From Streptosporangium pseudovulgare (GTDB lineage Bacteria > Actinomycetota > Actinomycetes > Streptosporangiales > Streptosporangiaceae), in assembly GCF_014648055.1 (NCBI RefSeq), contig NZ_BMQJ01000003.1, positions 310,001-374,000 on the forward strand: a stretch of 64,000 nt of DNA, written 5' to 3'. The notes under the pieces are model-generated. The model did no database searches, had not been told where the DNA came from, and worked only from the letters and a program-made list of their open reading frames with translations. A program made the translations under genes and the position numbers. Shown here in pieces: positions 26,661 through 34,677 of the stretch (the first letter of the stretch is position 1; each line of letters begins with the position of its first letter).

Positions 26661-27371
26661 CTACTCCCGGCCGTCCGGGACGGAGCCGTCCCCGGCCGTG
26701 CCCTCACCGGAGCCGGGGCCCGCTCCGGAGGCCGTACCGTCGCCGGGCGCGGGCCGGTCCCAGCCGGGGCGTAGCGAGCGCTCGGCCAGCTCCATCACCC
26801 GATCCACGTGCCGGGTCAGGTCGGAGAGGTCGTTGAGCTGGCCCGGCCCGCACGCCTCCAGGCCCACCCGGATGGCGGCGGTGAACAGCGAGACGGCGAA
26901 GTGGGGGAGCAGGTCGTCGGGGCTCATGCCCTCGCGCCGGGCGATCTCGGCGACCAGCAGCCGCTCGTTCTGCATCATCATGCGCACGCCGCCGGCGAAG
27001 AGCGCCGGGGTGCTCTCGATCAGCTCGCGCGCCTTGAGGAACCTGCTCCGGTCGGCGGTGTCGCCCTGCTCCAGTATGGTGATCATAGTGTTCATCGCGC
27101 GGCCCAGCGCGGTGAACGGGGGTTCCTCCGCGGGCCTGGCGGCCAGCTCGGCGAGCAGGATCTCCTGCCCGTCGGCGTCCAGGGAGAGGGCGACGTCCTC
27201 CTTGGTCGCGAAGTAGCGGAAAAAGGTGCGGGGGGAGACGTCCACCGCGGCGGCGATCTGGTCGACGGTCGTGGCGTCGTATCCCTGTTCGGCGAACAGG
27301 TCGAGAGCCGCGTCGATCAGTGCCAGCCGCGTCTTCTGTTTCTTGCGCTCACGCAGGCCGGGCCGGCTCAT
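26661..27371 (-). CDS. TetR family regulator of the adjacent MFS exporter
   Basis: This 236-residue protein has an N-terminal helix-turn-helix (TRLALIDAALDLFAEQGYDA, TTVDQIAAAVDVSPRTFFRY, FATKEDV) and a helical ligand pocket. The Pro/Gly-rich C-terminal tail is disordered. ATG 27371 follows AAGAGG; a GTG 9 nt upstream is also in frame. It diverges from the DHA2 exporter gene, and the intergenic region holds inverted repeats over that gene's -35 box. Ligand-relieved repression is the usual mode in such pairs. Confidence 0.93.
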   Translation of the reverse strand: MSRPGLRERKKQKTRLALIDAALDLFAEQGYDATTVDQIAAAVDVSPRTFFRYFATKEDVALSLDADGQEILLAELAARPAEEPPFTALGRAMNTMITILEQGDTADRSRFLKARELIESTPALFAGGVRMMMQNERLLVAEIARREGMSPDDLLPHFAVSLFTAAIRVGLEACGPGQLNDLSDLTRHVDRVMELAERSLRPGWDRPAPGDGTASGAGPGSGEGTAGDGSVPDGRE

Positions 27372-27413
27372 CCATGTCACCTCTTCGAAACGTGGTGTTC
27401 ACAGTGTGCCACA

Positions 27414-27468
27414 TGTCACGGGGTGACAAAGTAAATAGTTTGTCAGTTGTCAGTGACTGCCATAAATT
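27414..27468 (+). promoter_or_regulatory. Operators and promoter between TetR and the MFS gene
   Basis: Two overlapping inverted repeats are present: TGTCAC-GGG-GTGACA (27414-27428) and TGACAAA-N8-TTTGTCA (27424-27445). The right arm of the second includes TTGTCA (27440-27445), a -35 box placed 17 bp from TAAATT (27463-27468). A repressor bound there would block the exporter promoter. Confidence 0.75.
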
Positions 27469-27519
27469 ACTCCCATGTGACGCCTCATCCGGGGCGGCCG
27501 AGCCCAAGGGGGAGTTCTC

Positions 27520-29112
27520 ATGGCAGAAGCCAAGACGGTGACCGTGCCGTCGCCGGACGCCGGTCCATCACCGGAGCAGCGACATCCGTGGCTCACCCTC
27601 CTCGCGGTATCGCTCGGCGTGATCATGGTGATGCTCGACGGCACCGTCGTCGCCATCGCCAACCCGGTGATCGCCACGGACCTGAAGGCGTCCCTCGCCG
27701 ACCTGCAGTGGGTGACCAGCGGCTACCTGCTCGCCCTCGCGGTGTTCCTGATCACCGCCGGCAAGCTCGGCGACCTGTTCGGGCACAAGATGATCTTCCT
27801 GGTCGGGGTCGCCGGCTTCGCGCTCTCCTCGCTCGCGATCGGCCTCAGCTCCTCGGTCGGCATGCTGATCGCGCTGCGCGTGCTCCAGGGCCTGTTCGGC
27901 GCGATGCTGCAGCCCGCCGCGCTCGCGCTGCTGCGCGTCGCCTTCCCCGGTGAGCGGTTGAAGACGGCGATGGGCGCCTGGGGCGGCATCATCGGCCTGT
28001 CCAGCGCCGCCGGCCCGATCGTCGGCGGCCTGCTCGTCGAGCACGTGAGCTGGCAGTCGGTCTTCTTCATCAACGTCCCGGTCGGCGTCGTCGCCCTGGC
28101 CGTGGGTCTGTGGGTGCTCGTCGAGAGCAGAGCGCAGACCCTGTCCAAGGTCGACTGGCTGGGCGTCGTGCTGCTGTCGCTCACGATGTTCTCCCTGGTC
28201 TGGGCCATCATCAAGGCCCCCGACTGGGGCTGGGGCGACCCGCTGACCATCGCCTTCCTGGCCGCCACCGTGGTGATCGGCGCCGCGTTCGTGTGGTGGC
28301 AGTCGCGCGCCGCCGAGCCGCTGGTGCCGCTCAGCCTCTTCGGCAACGCATCGGTCTCCATCGGCACCGGCCTGATGGTGCTGGTCGCGTTCTCCATGTT
28401 CGGCGCGATGTTCTTCCTGACGTTCTTCTTCCAGGGCGTGCACGGGCTCTCGCCCATGGACTCGGGCCTGCGCATGCTGCCGATGAGCGCCGGAATGATC
28501 TTCGCCTCGCCGCTCGCCGCGGTACTGATCGGCAAGCTGGGGCCCCGGGTGACGATCTCGGGCGGCATGCTCGTCACCGCCCTGGCGATGTTCCTGCTGT
28601 CGCGGCTCAGCCTCGACGCCGCCTTCATCGACAGCGCGATCCCGTTCGTGCTGCTGGCCTTCGGGCTTTCGCCGGTCTTCGTCGGTGCCACCGAGATCAT
28701 CGTCGGCAACTCGCCCGAGGAGCTCAGCGGCGTCGCCGGCGGCGTCCAGCAGTCGGCCATGCAGGTCGGCGGCGCGCTCGGCACCGCGATCCTCGGCGCG
28801 ATCGTCTCGGCCCGGGTCGCCGACGTCTACCCGCAGCACTGGGCCGACGCCAAGCTCCCGGCGCTGCCGCCCGCACAGGCCGAGCCGCTGAAGGCGCTGG
28901 CCCAGTACGGCAACGCGCCCACCGCCCAGCAGATGCCCGGCATTCCCGAGCAGGTCGTCCAGGGCATCGCCGACGTCTCGCACCTGTCCTTCCTGGACGG
29001 CATGCACCTCGGCTTCACGGTCAGCACGGCGGTCGCGGTCCTCGCCGCGGTGTTCGCCCTGTTCGTCAGGGCGGGCCGCAAGACCGCCGACGCCCCGATC
29101 CACATGGGCTGA
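27520..29112 (+). CDS. DHA2 family (EmrB/QacA-like) MFS drug exporter
   Basis: This 530-residue protein has about 14 transmembrane helices, as in proton-coupled drug exporters. Motif A (GKLGDLFGHKMIFLVGV), the DHA2 region MLQPAALALLRVAFPGERL and motif C-like GWRW-equivalent (VSWQSVFFINVPVGVVALAV, read in two steps) are visible. ATG 27520 follows GGGGGAG. The TetR gene diverges upstream. Substrate unknown; a toxic organic compound that also binds TetR is the usual case. Confidence 0.92.
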   Translation: MAEAKTVTVPSPDAGPSPEQRHPWLTLLAVSLGVIMVMLDGTVVAIANPVIATDLKASLADLQWVTSGYLLALAVFLITAGKLGDLFGHKMIFLVGVAGFALSSLAIGLSSSVGMLIALRVLQGLFGAMLQPAALALLRVAFPGERLKTAMGAWGGIIGLSSAAGPIVGGLLVEHVSWQSVFFINVPVGVVALAVGLWVLVESRAQTLSKVDWLGVVLLSLTMFSLVWAIIKAPDWGWGDPLTIAFLAATVVIGAAFVWWQSRAAEPLVPLSLFGNASVSIGTGLMVLVAFSMFGAMFFLTFFFQGVHGLSPMDSGLRMLPMSAGMIFASPLAAVLIGKLGPRVTISGGMLVTALAMFLLSRLSLDAAFIDSAIPFVLLAFGLSPVFVGATEIIVGNSPEELSGVAGGVQQSAMQVGGALGTAILGAIVSARVADVYPQHWADAKLPALPPAQAEPLKALAQYGNAPTAQQMPGIPEQVVQGIADVSHLSFLDGMHLGFTVSTAVAVLAAVFALFVRAGRKTADAPIHMG

Positions 29113-29126
29113 CCCACCGGGCCCGA

Positions 29127-29175
29127 TACGGCTCCCACCCGGGTGCGGCTCCCGCCCGCCGGGGTGGGAGCCGTA
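29127..29175 (+). terminator. 14-bp stem-loop after the MFS gene
   Basis: TACGGCTCCCACCC (29127-29140) pairs exactly with 29162-29175 around a 21-nt loop; followed by CCCGTTT. Confidence 0.7.
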
Positions 29176-29253
29176 CCCGTTTCGCGGCTCTGAGCTGCGC
29201 TGACGCGACCGGGAAGGGGATTGGAGGTTCCCATGAACGGTTAGACGTCAGAC

Positions 29254-30165
29254 ATGAGAACGATCACCCACTGTTTCGGGATCGCAGCGATGATCACCGT
29301 TTCCACGATGACTCTCTCCACCGGTCCGGCTCGCGCCGGCGCCGTTCCGCCCCGGGACTCCCGCGGGGTCCCCCCGCCGGGACCGCCCGTCCTCCGGTTC
29401 GGCGACTCCGGCGGCTCGTACGGCCTCCGCGCCGGCCGCGCGCCCCATGCCGACGATCTCCCCCGCGCCGACGACACCTCCCCTGACCCGGGCGACCCGG
29501 GCGATCTCGGCCGGGAGATCGTCGCGGTGAAGAAGCGGCTCAACGAGCTGGGGTTCAACGTGGGCCCGCCCACCCCCGTCTACGACTCCGGGATGCGCAC
29601 GGCCGTGTGGGCGTTCCAGAAGGCCAACGGGATGCGCCCGGTGGACCGCGTCGACACGGCCACCTGGCGGGCGCTGGTCCGCCCGGCGCGGATCAGGCCG
29701 CTGGTGCGCGACGGGGAGCCGTCGAGGGTGGAGATCGACCTGCGCCGCCAGCTCCTCACCGTCTGGCGGCACGACAGGCCCGTGCTGGTCAGCCACGTGT
29801 CCACCGGCGCGGAGCGGTCCTACTGCGAACGCGGCCACTGCGGGTTCGCCGACACCCCGCCCGGCGACTTCCGGGTGGGGGAGCGGGTGCGCGGCTGGTC
29901 GATGGGCTACCTCGGCGCGATGTACTACCCCGTCTACTTCAACGGCGGCATCGCCATCCACGGCTCCACGCTCGTCCCGCGCTACCCCGCCTCCCACGGC
30001 TGCGCCCGCATACCGCTGCACAACGCCGTGCCGCTCTTCCGCCTGGCGCAGCCGGGAGAGCCGGTCCACGTCCGCCGGTCCGCGCCGGAGCGGCGGTACC
30101 CGCGCCCCGCCGGTGAGCGCCGGAGCGGCGACCGGCGGGATGCGGGCATAAACTCTGCAAGGTGA
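29254..30165 (+). CDS. Secreted L,D-transpeptidase (YkuD) with peptidoglycan-binding domain
   Basis: This 303-residue exported enzyme makes 3-3 peptidoglycan cross-links or anchors proteins to the wall. An N-terminal signal (MRTITHCFGIAAMITVSTMT...ARAGA) precedes a disordered linker. A PG-binding-1 domain (VKKRLNELGFNVGPPTPVYD, AVWAFQKANGMRPVDRVD) comes before the YkuD domain with GGIAIHGSTLVPRYPASHGC and catalytic Cys in SHGCARI. A basic tail ends the protein. The stop overlaps the DUF3039 GTG start (GTGA). Confidence 0.93.
   Translation: MRTITHCFGIAAMITVSTMTLSTGPARAGAVPPRDSRGVPPPGPPVLRFGDSGGSYGLRAGRAPHADDLPRADDTSPDPGDPGDLGREIVAVKKRLNELGFNVGPPTPVYDSGMRTAVWAFQKANGMRPVDRVDTATWRALVRPARIRPLVRDGEPSRVEIDLRRQLLTVWRHDRPVLVSHVSTGAERSYCERGHCGFADTPPGDFRVGERVRGWSMGYLGAMYYPVYFNGGIAIHGSTLVPRYPASHGCARIPLHNAVPLFRLAQPGEPVHVRRSAPERRYPRPAGERRSGDRRDAGINSAR
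30149..30154 (+). promoter_or_regulatory. -10 box inside the transpeptidase gene for DUF3039
   Basis: TAAACT lies 7 nt before GTG 30162, so DUF3039 may be transcribed as a leaderless mRNA as well as by read-through. Confidence 0.5.
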
Positions 30166-30413
30166 GCACGAAGATTCTCCCTGAGAGCGACGTCCGGCCG
30201 AACCTCTCGCACGGTGACGGCGACCACGAGCGGTTCGCCCACTACGTCGAGAAGAACAAGATCATGGAGAGCGCGCTGAGCGGCACCCCGGTGCGCGCGC
30301 TCTGCGGCAAGGTCTGGGTGCCCAACCGCGACCCGCAGAAGTTCCCGGTCTGCCCCGAGTGCAAGGAGATCTACGAGGGCCTCCCCAAGGGCGACGACTC
30401 CGGCGGCGAGTGA
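30162..30413 (+). CDS. DUF3039 family protein
   Basis: This 83-residue protein has the family pattern: HERFAHYVEKNKIMESALSG, PVRALCGKVWVPNRDPQKFP, VCPECKEIYEGLP. Cys in ALCGK and the CPEC pair could bind one zinc. The family is actinobacterial and of unknown function. GTG 30162 overlaps the transpeptidase stop. Confidence 0.87.
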   Translation: MSTKILPESDVRPNLSHGDGDHERFAHYVEKNKIMESALSGTPVRALCGKVWVPNRDPQKFPVCPECKEIYEGLPKGDDSGGE

Positions 30414-30504
30414 GTGTCGCTCGCGGCTGATCGCCGCAGCTCGGGCTAAGGTCGGATGTCGCCCGGCGGCGAACGACCGGCCGGGGTGACCTGTCGGGGG
30501 ATAC

Positions 30505-31578
30505 ATGGCTCGGCGCGCGATCGCCGTTCTCGTGATGTGCGTGTCGGCGGCGGGCTCCGCTCCCGGCGTGCCGTCGCGGCCGTCCGCGGTGGCCGGGCCG
30601 GCCCGGTGCGCCGAGACCGCGCGGATTCCGATCCCCGGCCCGCCGGCCGTACGGGCGTCGCCTTCCGGAACGCGGGCCGAGACCGCGTGGGCGCGGGCAC
30701 CGTACCCCGGCGTGCGGGCGCCGCTTCCCGGCGCGCCCGCCGGGCCGAACGGCTCCGGACGGGTCCAGGCCGAGGAGATGCTGGCCGACCTGCGGGCACG
30801 CCAGGCGAGGCTGCCACATCCGGCGAGCCTGAGCTGGGCCCCCGTCACGGTGCCCGTCTGGGCGCACGTCATCACCGCCGGCTCACTCGGCGCGCCCGAC
30901 GACGCGGTGCGCGCCCAGGTCGCCACGCTCAACGCCGCCTACGGCGGCCGGTACGGCGGGGCCGACACCGGGATCAGGTTCCGCCTCGACGGCCTGACCC
31001 GCGTCGACGACCCCGCGCTTTTCCGCGACCCCCTGGGCCGTCTGGAGACGCTGGAGCGGATGCGCCGGGGCGGTCAGGAGACCCTCAACCTCTACGTCGC
31101 CCAGCTCGGCCGGCTGGTGCTGGGCTACTCGACCTACCCCTACTGGTACGCCGGCGACCCCGCGGGTGACGGCGTGGTCCTCGACTGGCGCACCCTGCCG
31201 GGCGGGTCGCTGCGCAACTTCGGCCGCGGCTTCACCGGGGTCCACGAGATCGGCCACTGGCTCGGGCTGCTGCACACCTTCGAGAACGGCTGCCTGCCGC
31301 TGGGCGACACCATCGACGACACCCCGTCCGAGGGACTGCCCACCCAGGGCTGCCCGGTGCACAAGGACACCTGCGCCGGCGACGGCGCGGACCCGGTGCA
31401 CAACTTCATGGACTACGCCCACGACCGGTGCATGTCGGGGTTCACCGAAGGCCAGGCGACCAGGATGCAGGAGATGTGGACGGCCTACCGGCAGGCGCCG
31501 CCCATGGAACCGGGACCCGAGGCGTCACACCGGCAGACGCCGCCCGTGGAGCCGGGGCCCGAGACGCCGCGCGAGTAG
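30505..31578 (+). CDS. Secreted M43 (pappalysin-type) zinc metalloprotease
   Basis: This 357-residue protein has a signal peptide and a long Ala/Pro-rich linker to about residue 95. The metzincin catalytic domain carries zinc site HEIGHWLGLLHTF (HExxHxxxxxH) and Met-turn NFMDYAHDRCM. Paired Cys (GCLPL, GCPVHKDTC) fit extracellular disulfides. The C-terminus contains two copies of a 14-residue Pro-rich repeat whose DNA array continues past the stop. ATG 30505 follows GGGGGATAC. It probably acts outside the cell; substrate unknown. Confidence 0.9.
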   Translation: MARRAIAVLVMCVSAAGSAPGVPSRPSAVAGPARCAETARIPIPGPPAVRASPSGTRAETAWARAPYPGVRAPLPGAPAGPNGSGRVQAEEMLADLRARQARLPHPASLSWAPVTVPVWAHVITAGSLGAPDDAVRAQVATLNAAYGGRYGGADTGIRFRLDGLTRVDDPALFRDPLGRLETLERMRRGGQETLNLYVAQLGRLVLGYSTYPYWYAGDPAGDGVVLDWRTLPGGSLRNFGRGFTGVHEIGHWLGLLHTFENGCLPLGDTIDDTPSEGLPTQGCPVHKDTCAGDGADPVHNFMDYAHDRCMSGFTEGQATRMQEMWTAYRQAPPMEPGPEASHRQTPPVEPGPETPRE

Positions 31579-31650
31579 ACGCGGCCACCGGGCCGAGGCC
31601 GGGCACGGCGTACCGGCGGGCGCCGCCCGTGGAGCCGGAGCCGGACACTA
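31486..31650 (+). repeat. 42-bp minisatellite spanning the M43 stop codon
   Basis: Copies start at 31486, 31528, 31570 and 31611. Copies 1 and 2 encode RQAPPMEPGPEAS-type repeats, copy 3 is degenerate (about 41 nt) and carries the stop, and copy 4 (TACCGGCGGGCGCCGCCCGT) lies outside the gene. Confidence 0.8.
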
Positions 31651-31654
31651 CCCT
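31649..31654 (+). promoter_or_regulatory. -10 box of a leaderless MFS promoter
   Basis: TACCCT lies 6 nt before GTG 31661; no Shine-Dalgarno sequence. Confidence 0.55.
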
Positions 31655-31660
31655 TGTCAG

Positions 31661-33052
31661 GTGACAGTACCGAAGACGGTTGAGACTCCGTACGAACCCC
31701 CTCGTATCTTCGGCCCCGAACACCGCACCGCCTCACTCGGCATCCTCCTCGTCGTCACGCTCATCGCGTTCGAGGGCATGTCCGTCGGCGCGGTCATGCC
31801 GGCCGTCTCCAAAGATCTCCACGCGCTCGACCTGTACGGCATGAGCTTCTCCGCCTTCCTCATCGCCGGCCTGTTCGCCAACGTCGTCGCGGGGCTGTGG
31901 TCCGACCGGCGGGGGCACGCGGCGCCGTTCCTCCTCGGCGTCGGCCTGTTCGTGGTGGGCATGGCCCTGGCCGGCGCGGCCGGCTCCAAGGAGCTGTTCA
32001 TCGTGGCCCGCGCCGTACAGGGCATGGGCGGCGGCGCGACCATCGTGGCGACGTACGTGATGATCGCCCGGGTCTACCCCCCGGTGGTCCGGCCCAAGGT
32101 GTTCGCCGCGCTGTCGGCGGCCTGGGTGCTGCCCGCGCTGATCGGGCCGAGCGTCGGCGGCGTCATCGCCGAGGTGTTCGGCTGGCGCTGGGTCTTCTAC
32201 GGCATCGTGCCGCTGGTGATCCCCGCCATGCTGATGCTGCTGCCCGCGCTGCGCACCGGCGGGGGGCCCGCGCCCGTGCCCGCCACCGGCCCCCGCTCCC
32301 GGCCGCTGGCGATGACCCTGTCGGCGGCGGCCACCGCCGTCGGCGCCGGCGTGCTGCTGTACGGCGTGGACCGCCTGCACACCACCCCGGTCGTCGGCGG
32401 CGTCGCCGCCGTCGCGGGCCTCGCCGGGCTGGCCGCGGGTCTGCCCCGGCTGCTGCCCGTGGGAGCGCTGCGGTTCGGCCGCGGCCTGCCCACCACGATC
32501 ATGATGCGCGGCCTGCTGTCCTCGGCGTTCTTCGGGGTCAACTCCTTCATCCCGCTGGCGCTCACCTCGGTGCGCGGCTTCAACGTCACCGAGGCCGGGA
32601 TCGCCCTCACCACCGGCGCACTGGGCTGGTCCACCGGCTCCTACCTGCAGAGCCGCCGAGACTACGACCGCGCCCTGCTGGTGCGGATCGCCTCCGCCGC
32701 GGTCACCGTCGGCATCCTGCTGACCCTGCTGTCGCTGGTGCCGGGCATCACCGGCTGGATCGACGTGCCCGCGTGGATCATCGCCGGGTTCGGCATGGGC
32801 ATCGGCACCGCGAGCGTCAACGTCACCGCGATGCGCCAGTCCCCCGACGAGGAGCAGGGGGCGAACTCCGCCGCCCTCCAGGTCGTCGACACCCTGGGCA
32901 GCGCGCTCATGATCGGTTTCGGTGGCGTCCTGATCAACCTGATCGGCCACGACGACATCCGCACCGGATACACCATGATCGTCGTCCTGACGGCGGCCGT
33001 GGGGCTGCTCGGCACGATCATCGCCATCCGCATGCGCGAGCCCGCCTCCTGA
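31661..33052 (+). CDS. MFS transporter
   Basis: This 463-residue protein has 12-14 transmembrane helices. Motif A-like GLWSDRRGHAAPFLLGV, RAVQGMGGGATIVATYVMIA and motif C-like IGPSVGGVIAEVFGWRWVF are all present, as in drug/small-molecule proton antiporters. GTG 31661 is supported by a leaderless -10 box; open codons upstream run through the M43 repeat region in another frame. No regulator is adjacent. Substrate unknown. Confidence 0.88.
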   Translation: MTVPKTVETPYEPPRIFGPEHRTASLGILLVVTLIAFEGMSVGAVMPAVSKDLHALDLYGMSFSAFLIAGLFANVVAGLWSDRRGHAAPFLLGVGLFVVGMALAGAAGSKELFIVARAVQGMGGGATIVATYVMIARVYPPVVRPKVFAALSAAWVLPALIGPSVGGVIAEVFGWRWVFYGIVPLVIPAMLMLLPALRTGGGPAPVPATGPRSRPLAMTLSAAATAVGAGVLLYGVDRLHTTPVVGGVAAVAGLAGLAAGLPRLLPVGALRFGRGLPTTIMMRGLLSSAFFGVNSFIPLALTSVRGFNVTEAGIALTTGALGWSTGSYLQSRRDYDRALLVRIASAAVTVGILLTLLSLVPGITGWIDVPAWIIAGFGMGIGTASVNVTAMRQSPDEEQGANSAALQVVDTLGSALMIGFGGVLINLIGHDDIRTGYTMIVVLTAAVGLLGTIIAIRMREPAS

Positions 33053-33180
33053 CGGAGGCGATCCCCCCCGGCGCACCCGGCCCCGGCTCCTGACGGAGGC
33101 GATCCCTCCCGGCGCACCCGGCCCCGGCTCCTGACCGCGACGGTCCCTCCCGGCGCGCCCGCGTCCGGCCCCGGCTCTTC
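33046..33180 (+). repeat. Three tandem copies of a 41-bp unit
   Basis: Units begin CTCCTGACGGAGGCGATCCC at 33046, 33087 and 33128 (third diverged). The first copy holds the MFS stop codon inside a GCCTCC-TGAC-GGAGGC hairpin. Confidence 0.85.
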
Positions 33181-33258
33181 CCGATCGGTCTATGGCCTGA
33201 TCGCCGTCCGGAAGGCATGGTAGGACGGGGATGACCGTGACCACCGGAGGGAGTCGTC

Positions 33259-34566
33259 GTGGGCGAACGGCCTCGCCGGGCGTCGCAGCCGGAGGAGCCC
33301 GGCGGACGCCCGCACTCCCCGGAGGAACCTGAGGGGCCTTCGCAGCCCGCGGAGTCCCCCCGCCCCCGGCTCGGGCTGGGGGCGCCCCGCGACTTCGAGG
33401 AGTTCTGGACGCCGGACGACCACGACCCCCCGGGATTCCGGGGTTTCCGGATCTTCCGGGGGCTACGAGGCTCTCAGGACGCCCGCGACGACCGGGACTC
33501 CCGGCCGCCCCGGGACGCCGGGGGTGCCCGGGGTGCCGGAGAGCGGGATGCCGGGGCTGTCCGGGGCTTCGGAGGTTCTGAAGGCCGCGGAGGCTCCGGG
33601 GATTCCGGGGATTCCGGGACTTCAGGGGGTTCCGGAGGCGACAGCCGGGTGTGGCCGCCCGAGGAGCGCGGACGCCGGGGCCAGCACCGGGCCCGGCCCG
33701 GAGACGGGCGGACCCGGCAGGCCGAAGAGCGGTCCCGGCAGCCCGAGGAAGGTGCCTGGCCGGCCGAAGAGCGGTCCCGGCCGGTCGGGGACGTCCGGTT
33801 CGCCGGGGAGCGGGCCCGGATCGCCGAGGAACCCGCGCCTCCGCCCCCGCCGGCCAGGCCCCGCCGGGCGCGGCACGCGGGCATGCCGAAGGAGGAGGAT
33901 CTCCCCGCCCCGGCCCGCCGGTACGGCGGGCTCGCCGGGGTGCCGAAGGAGGACGACCTGCCCCCCTCGGCCCGCTGGTACGGCGCGCCCGCGGCCCCCG
34001 CCCCCGCCCGTGTCTCCGGCCCGCTGCGCCGCGTCCTGCTCGGGCTGCTGGCCGTACTGGTCGCCGGCGGGGCCGTCGCGTGGGGGGCCGCACTCCTGCT
34101 GCGGACCCTGCCGTCGTCCTCGGGACCCGCCGCGGTGAGCGACCCCGCCGCGGGCGTGCGCTACCCGCTGCCCGAGGGCTGGCGGACGGGCGGGCCGCCG
34201 CCGGTCACCGGGTTCACCTCCGTGGCCGGCCGGGACGGGCTGGTGACGGTGCTGACCAGGCCCGCCGATCCGGTGACCGACGCGCGCAAGGAGACGGTCC
34301 GGCTCGCCGACCTGTACGGCAGGCTGCTGCTGCACGGCGACGAGGTGAAGGTCGTCGAGGACCGGGAGGTCACCGTGGGCGGGCGGACGGGCTACAGCCG
34401 CACCCTCCGGGCGGAGTACCGCGACGTGGTCAACCGCCCGGCCTACCTGCGTGTGGTGTTCCTCACCGGCCAGACGGGACCGCCGGTGGTCGTGCTCGCC
34501 GCCGCCCAGCCGGACGACCCCCGCACGCGCGCCGAACTCGACACGGTGGTGGCCGGAATCCGCTAG
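33259..34566 (+). CDS. Single-pass membrane protein with long disordered cytoplasmic part
   Basis: This 435-residue protein has a highly charged, Pro/Gly/Arg-rich N-terminal half with imperfect repeats (PKEEDLPAPARRYGG and PKEDDLPPSARWYGA, R(F/G)-rich strings). One transmembrane helix follows (LLGLLAVLVAGGAVAWGAAL, about residue 260), then a compact extracellular domain (RYPLPEGWRTGGPPPVTGF, VVFLTGQTG). GTG 33259 is backed by GGAGGGAG. The outer domain recalls LpqN/PsbP-like lipoproteins but I cannot assign it. Function unknown. Confidence 0.75.
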   Translation: MGERPRRASQPEEPGGRPHSPEEPEGPSQPAESPRPRLGLGAPRDFEEFWTPDDHDPPGFRGFRIFRGLRGSQDARDDRDSRPPRDAGGARGAGERDAGAVRGFGGSEGRGGSGDSGDSGTSGGSGGDSRVWPPEERGRRGQHRARPGDGRTRQAEERSRQPEEGAWPAEERSRPVGDVRFAGERARIAEEPAPPPPPARPRRARHAGMPKEEDLPAPARRYGGLAGVPKEDDLPPSARWYGAPAAPAPARVSGPLRRVLLGLLAVLVAGGAVAWGAALLLRTLPSSSGPAAVSDPAAGVRYPLPEGWRTGGPPPVTGFTSVAGRDGLVTVLTRPADPVTDARKETVRLADLYGRLLLHGDEVKVVEDREVTVGGRTGYSRTLRAEYRDVVNRPAYLRVVFLTGQTGPPVVVLAAAQPDDPRTRAELDTVVAGIR

Positions 34567-34662
34567 GGGGCGGCACCGTACGGTGTCCGGAGTCCTTTAG
34601 CACCCGGAGGCGATATTGGCGAGCATCTCACCGGATCGGCACGTCCTGTCGGCGACTCAGAT

Positions 34663-34668
34663 TACGCT
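34663..34668 (+). promoter_or_regulatory. -10 box upstream of the helicase gene
   Basis: TACGCT lies 9 nt before GTG 34678, giving a near-leaderless mRNA. Confidence 0.45.
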
Positions 34669-34677
34669 GGGGACACT

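Noticed and set aside
27568-29103. 511-codon frame antisense to the DHA2 exporter
   Set aside because: Composition artefact; the sense strand has 14 hydrophobic helices and MFS motifs.
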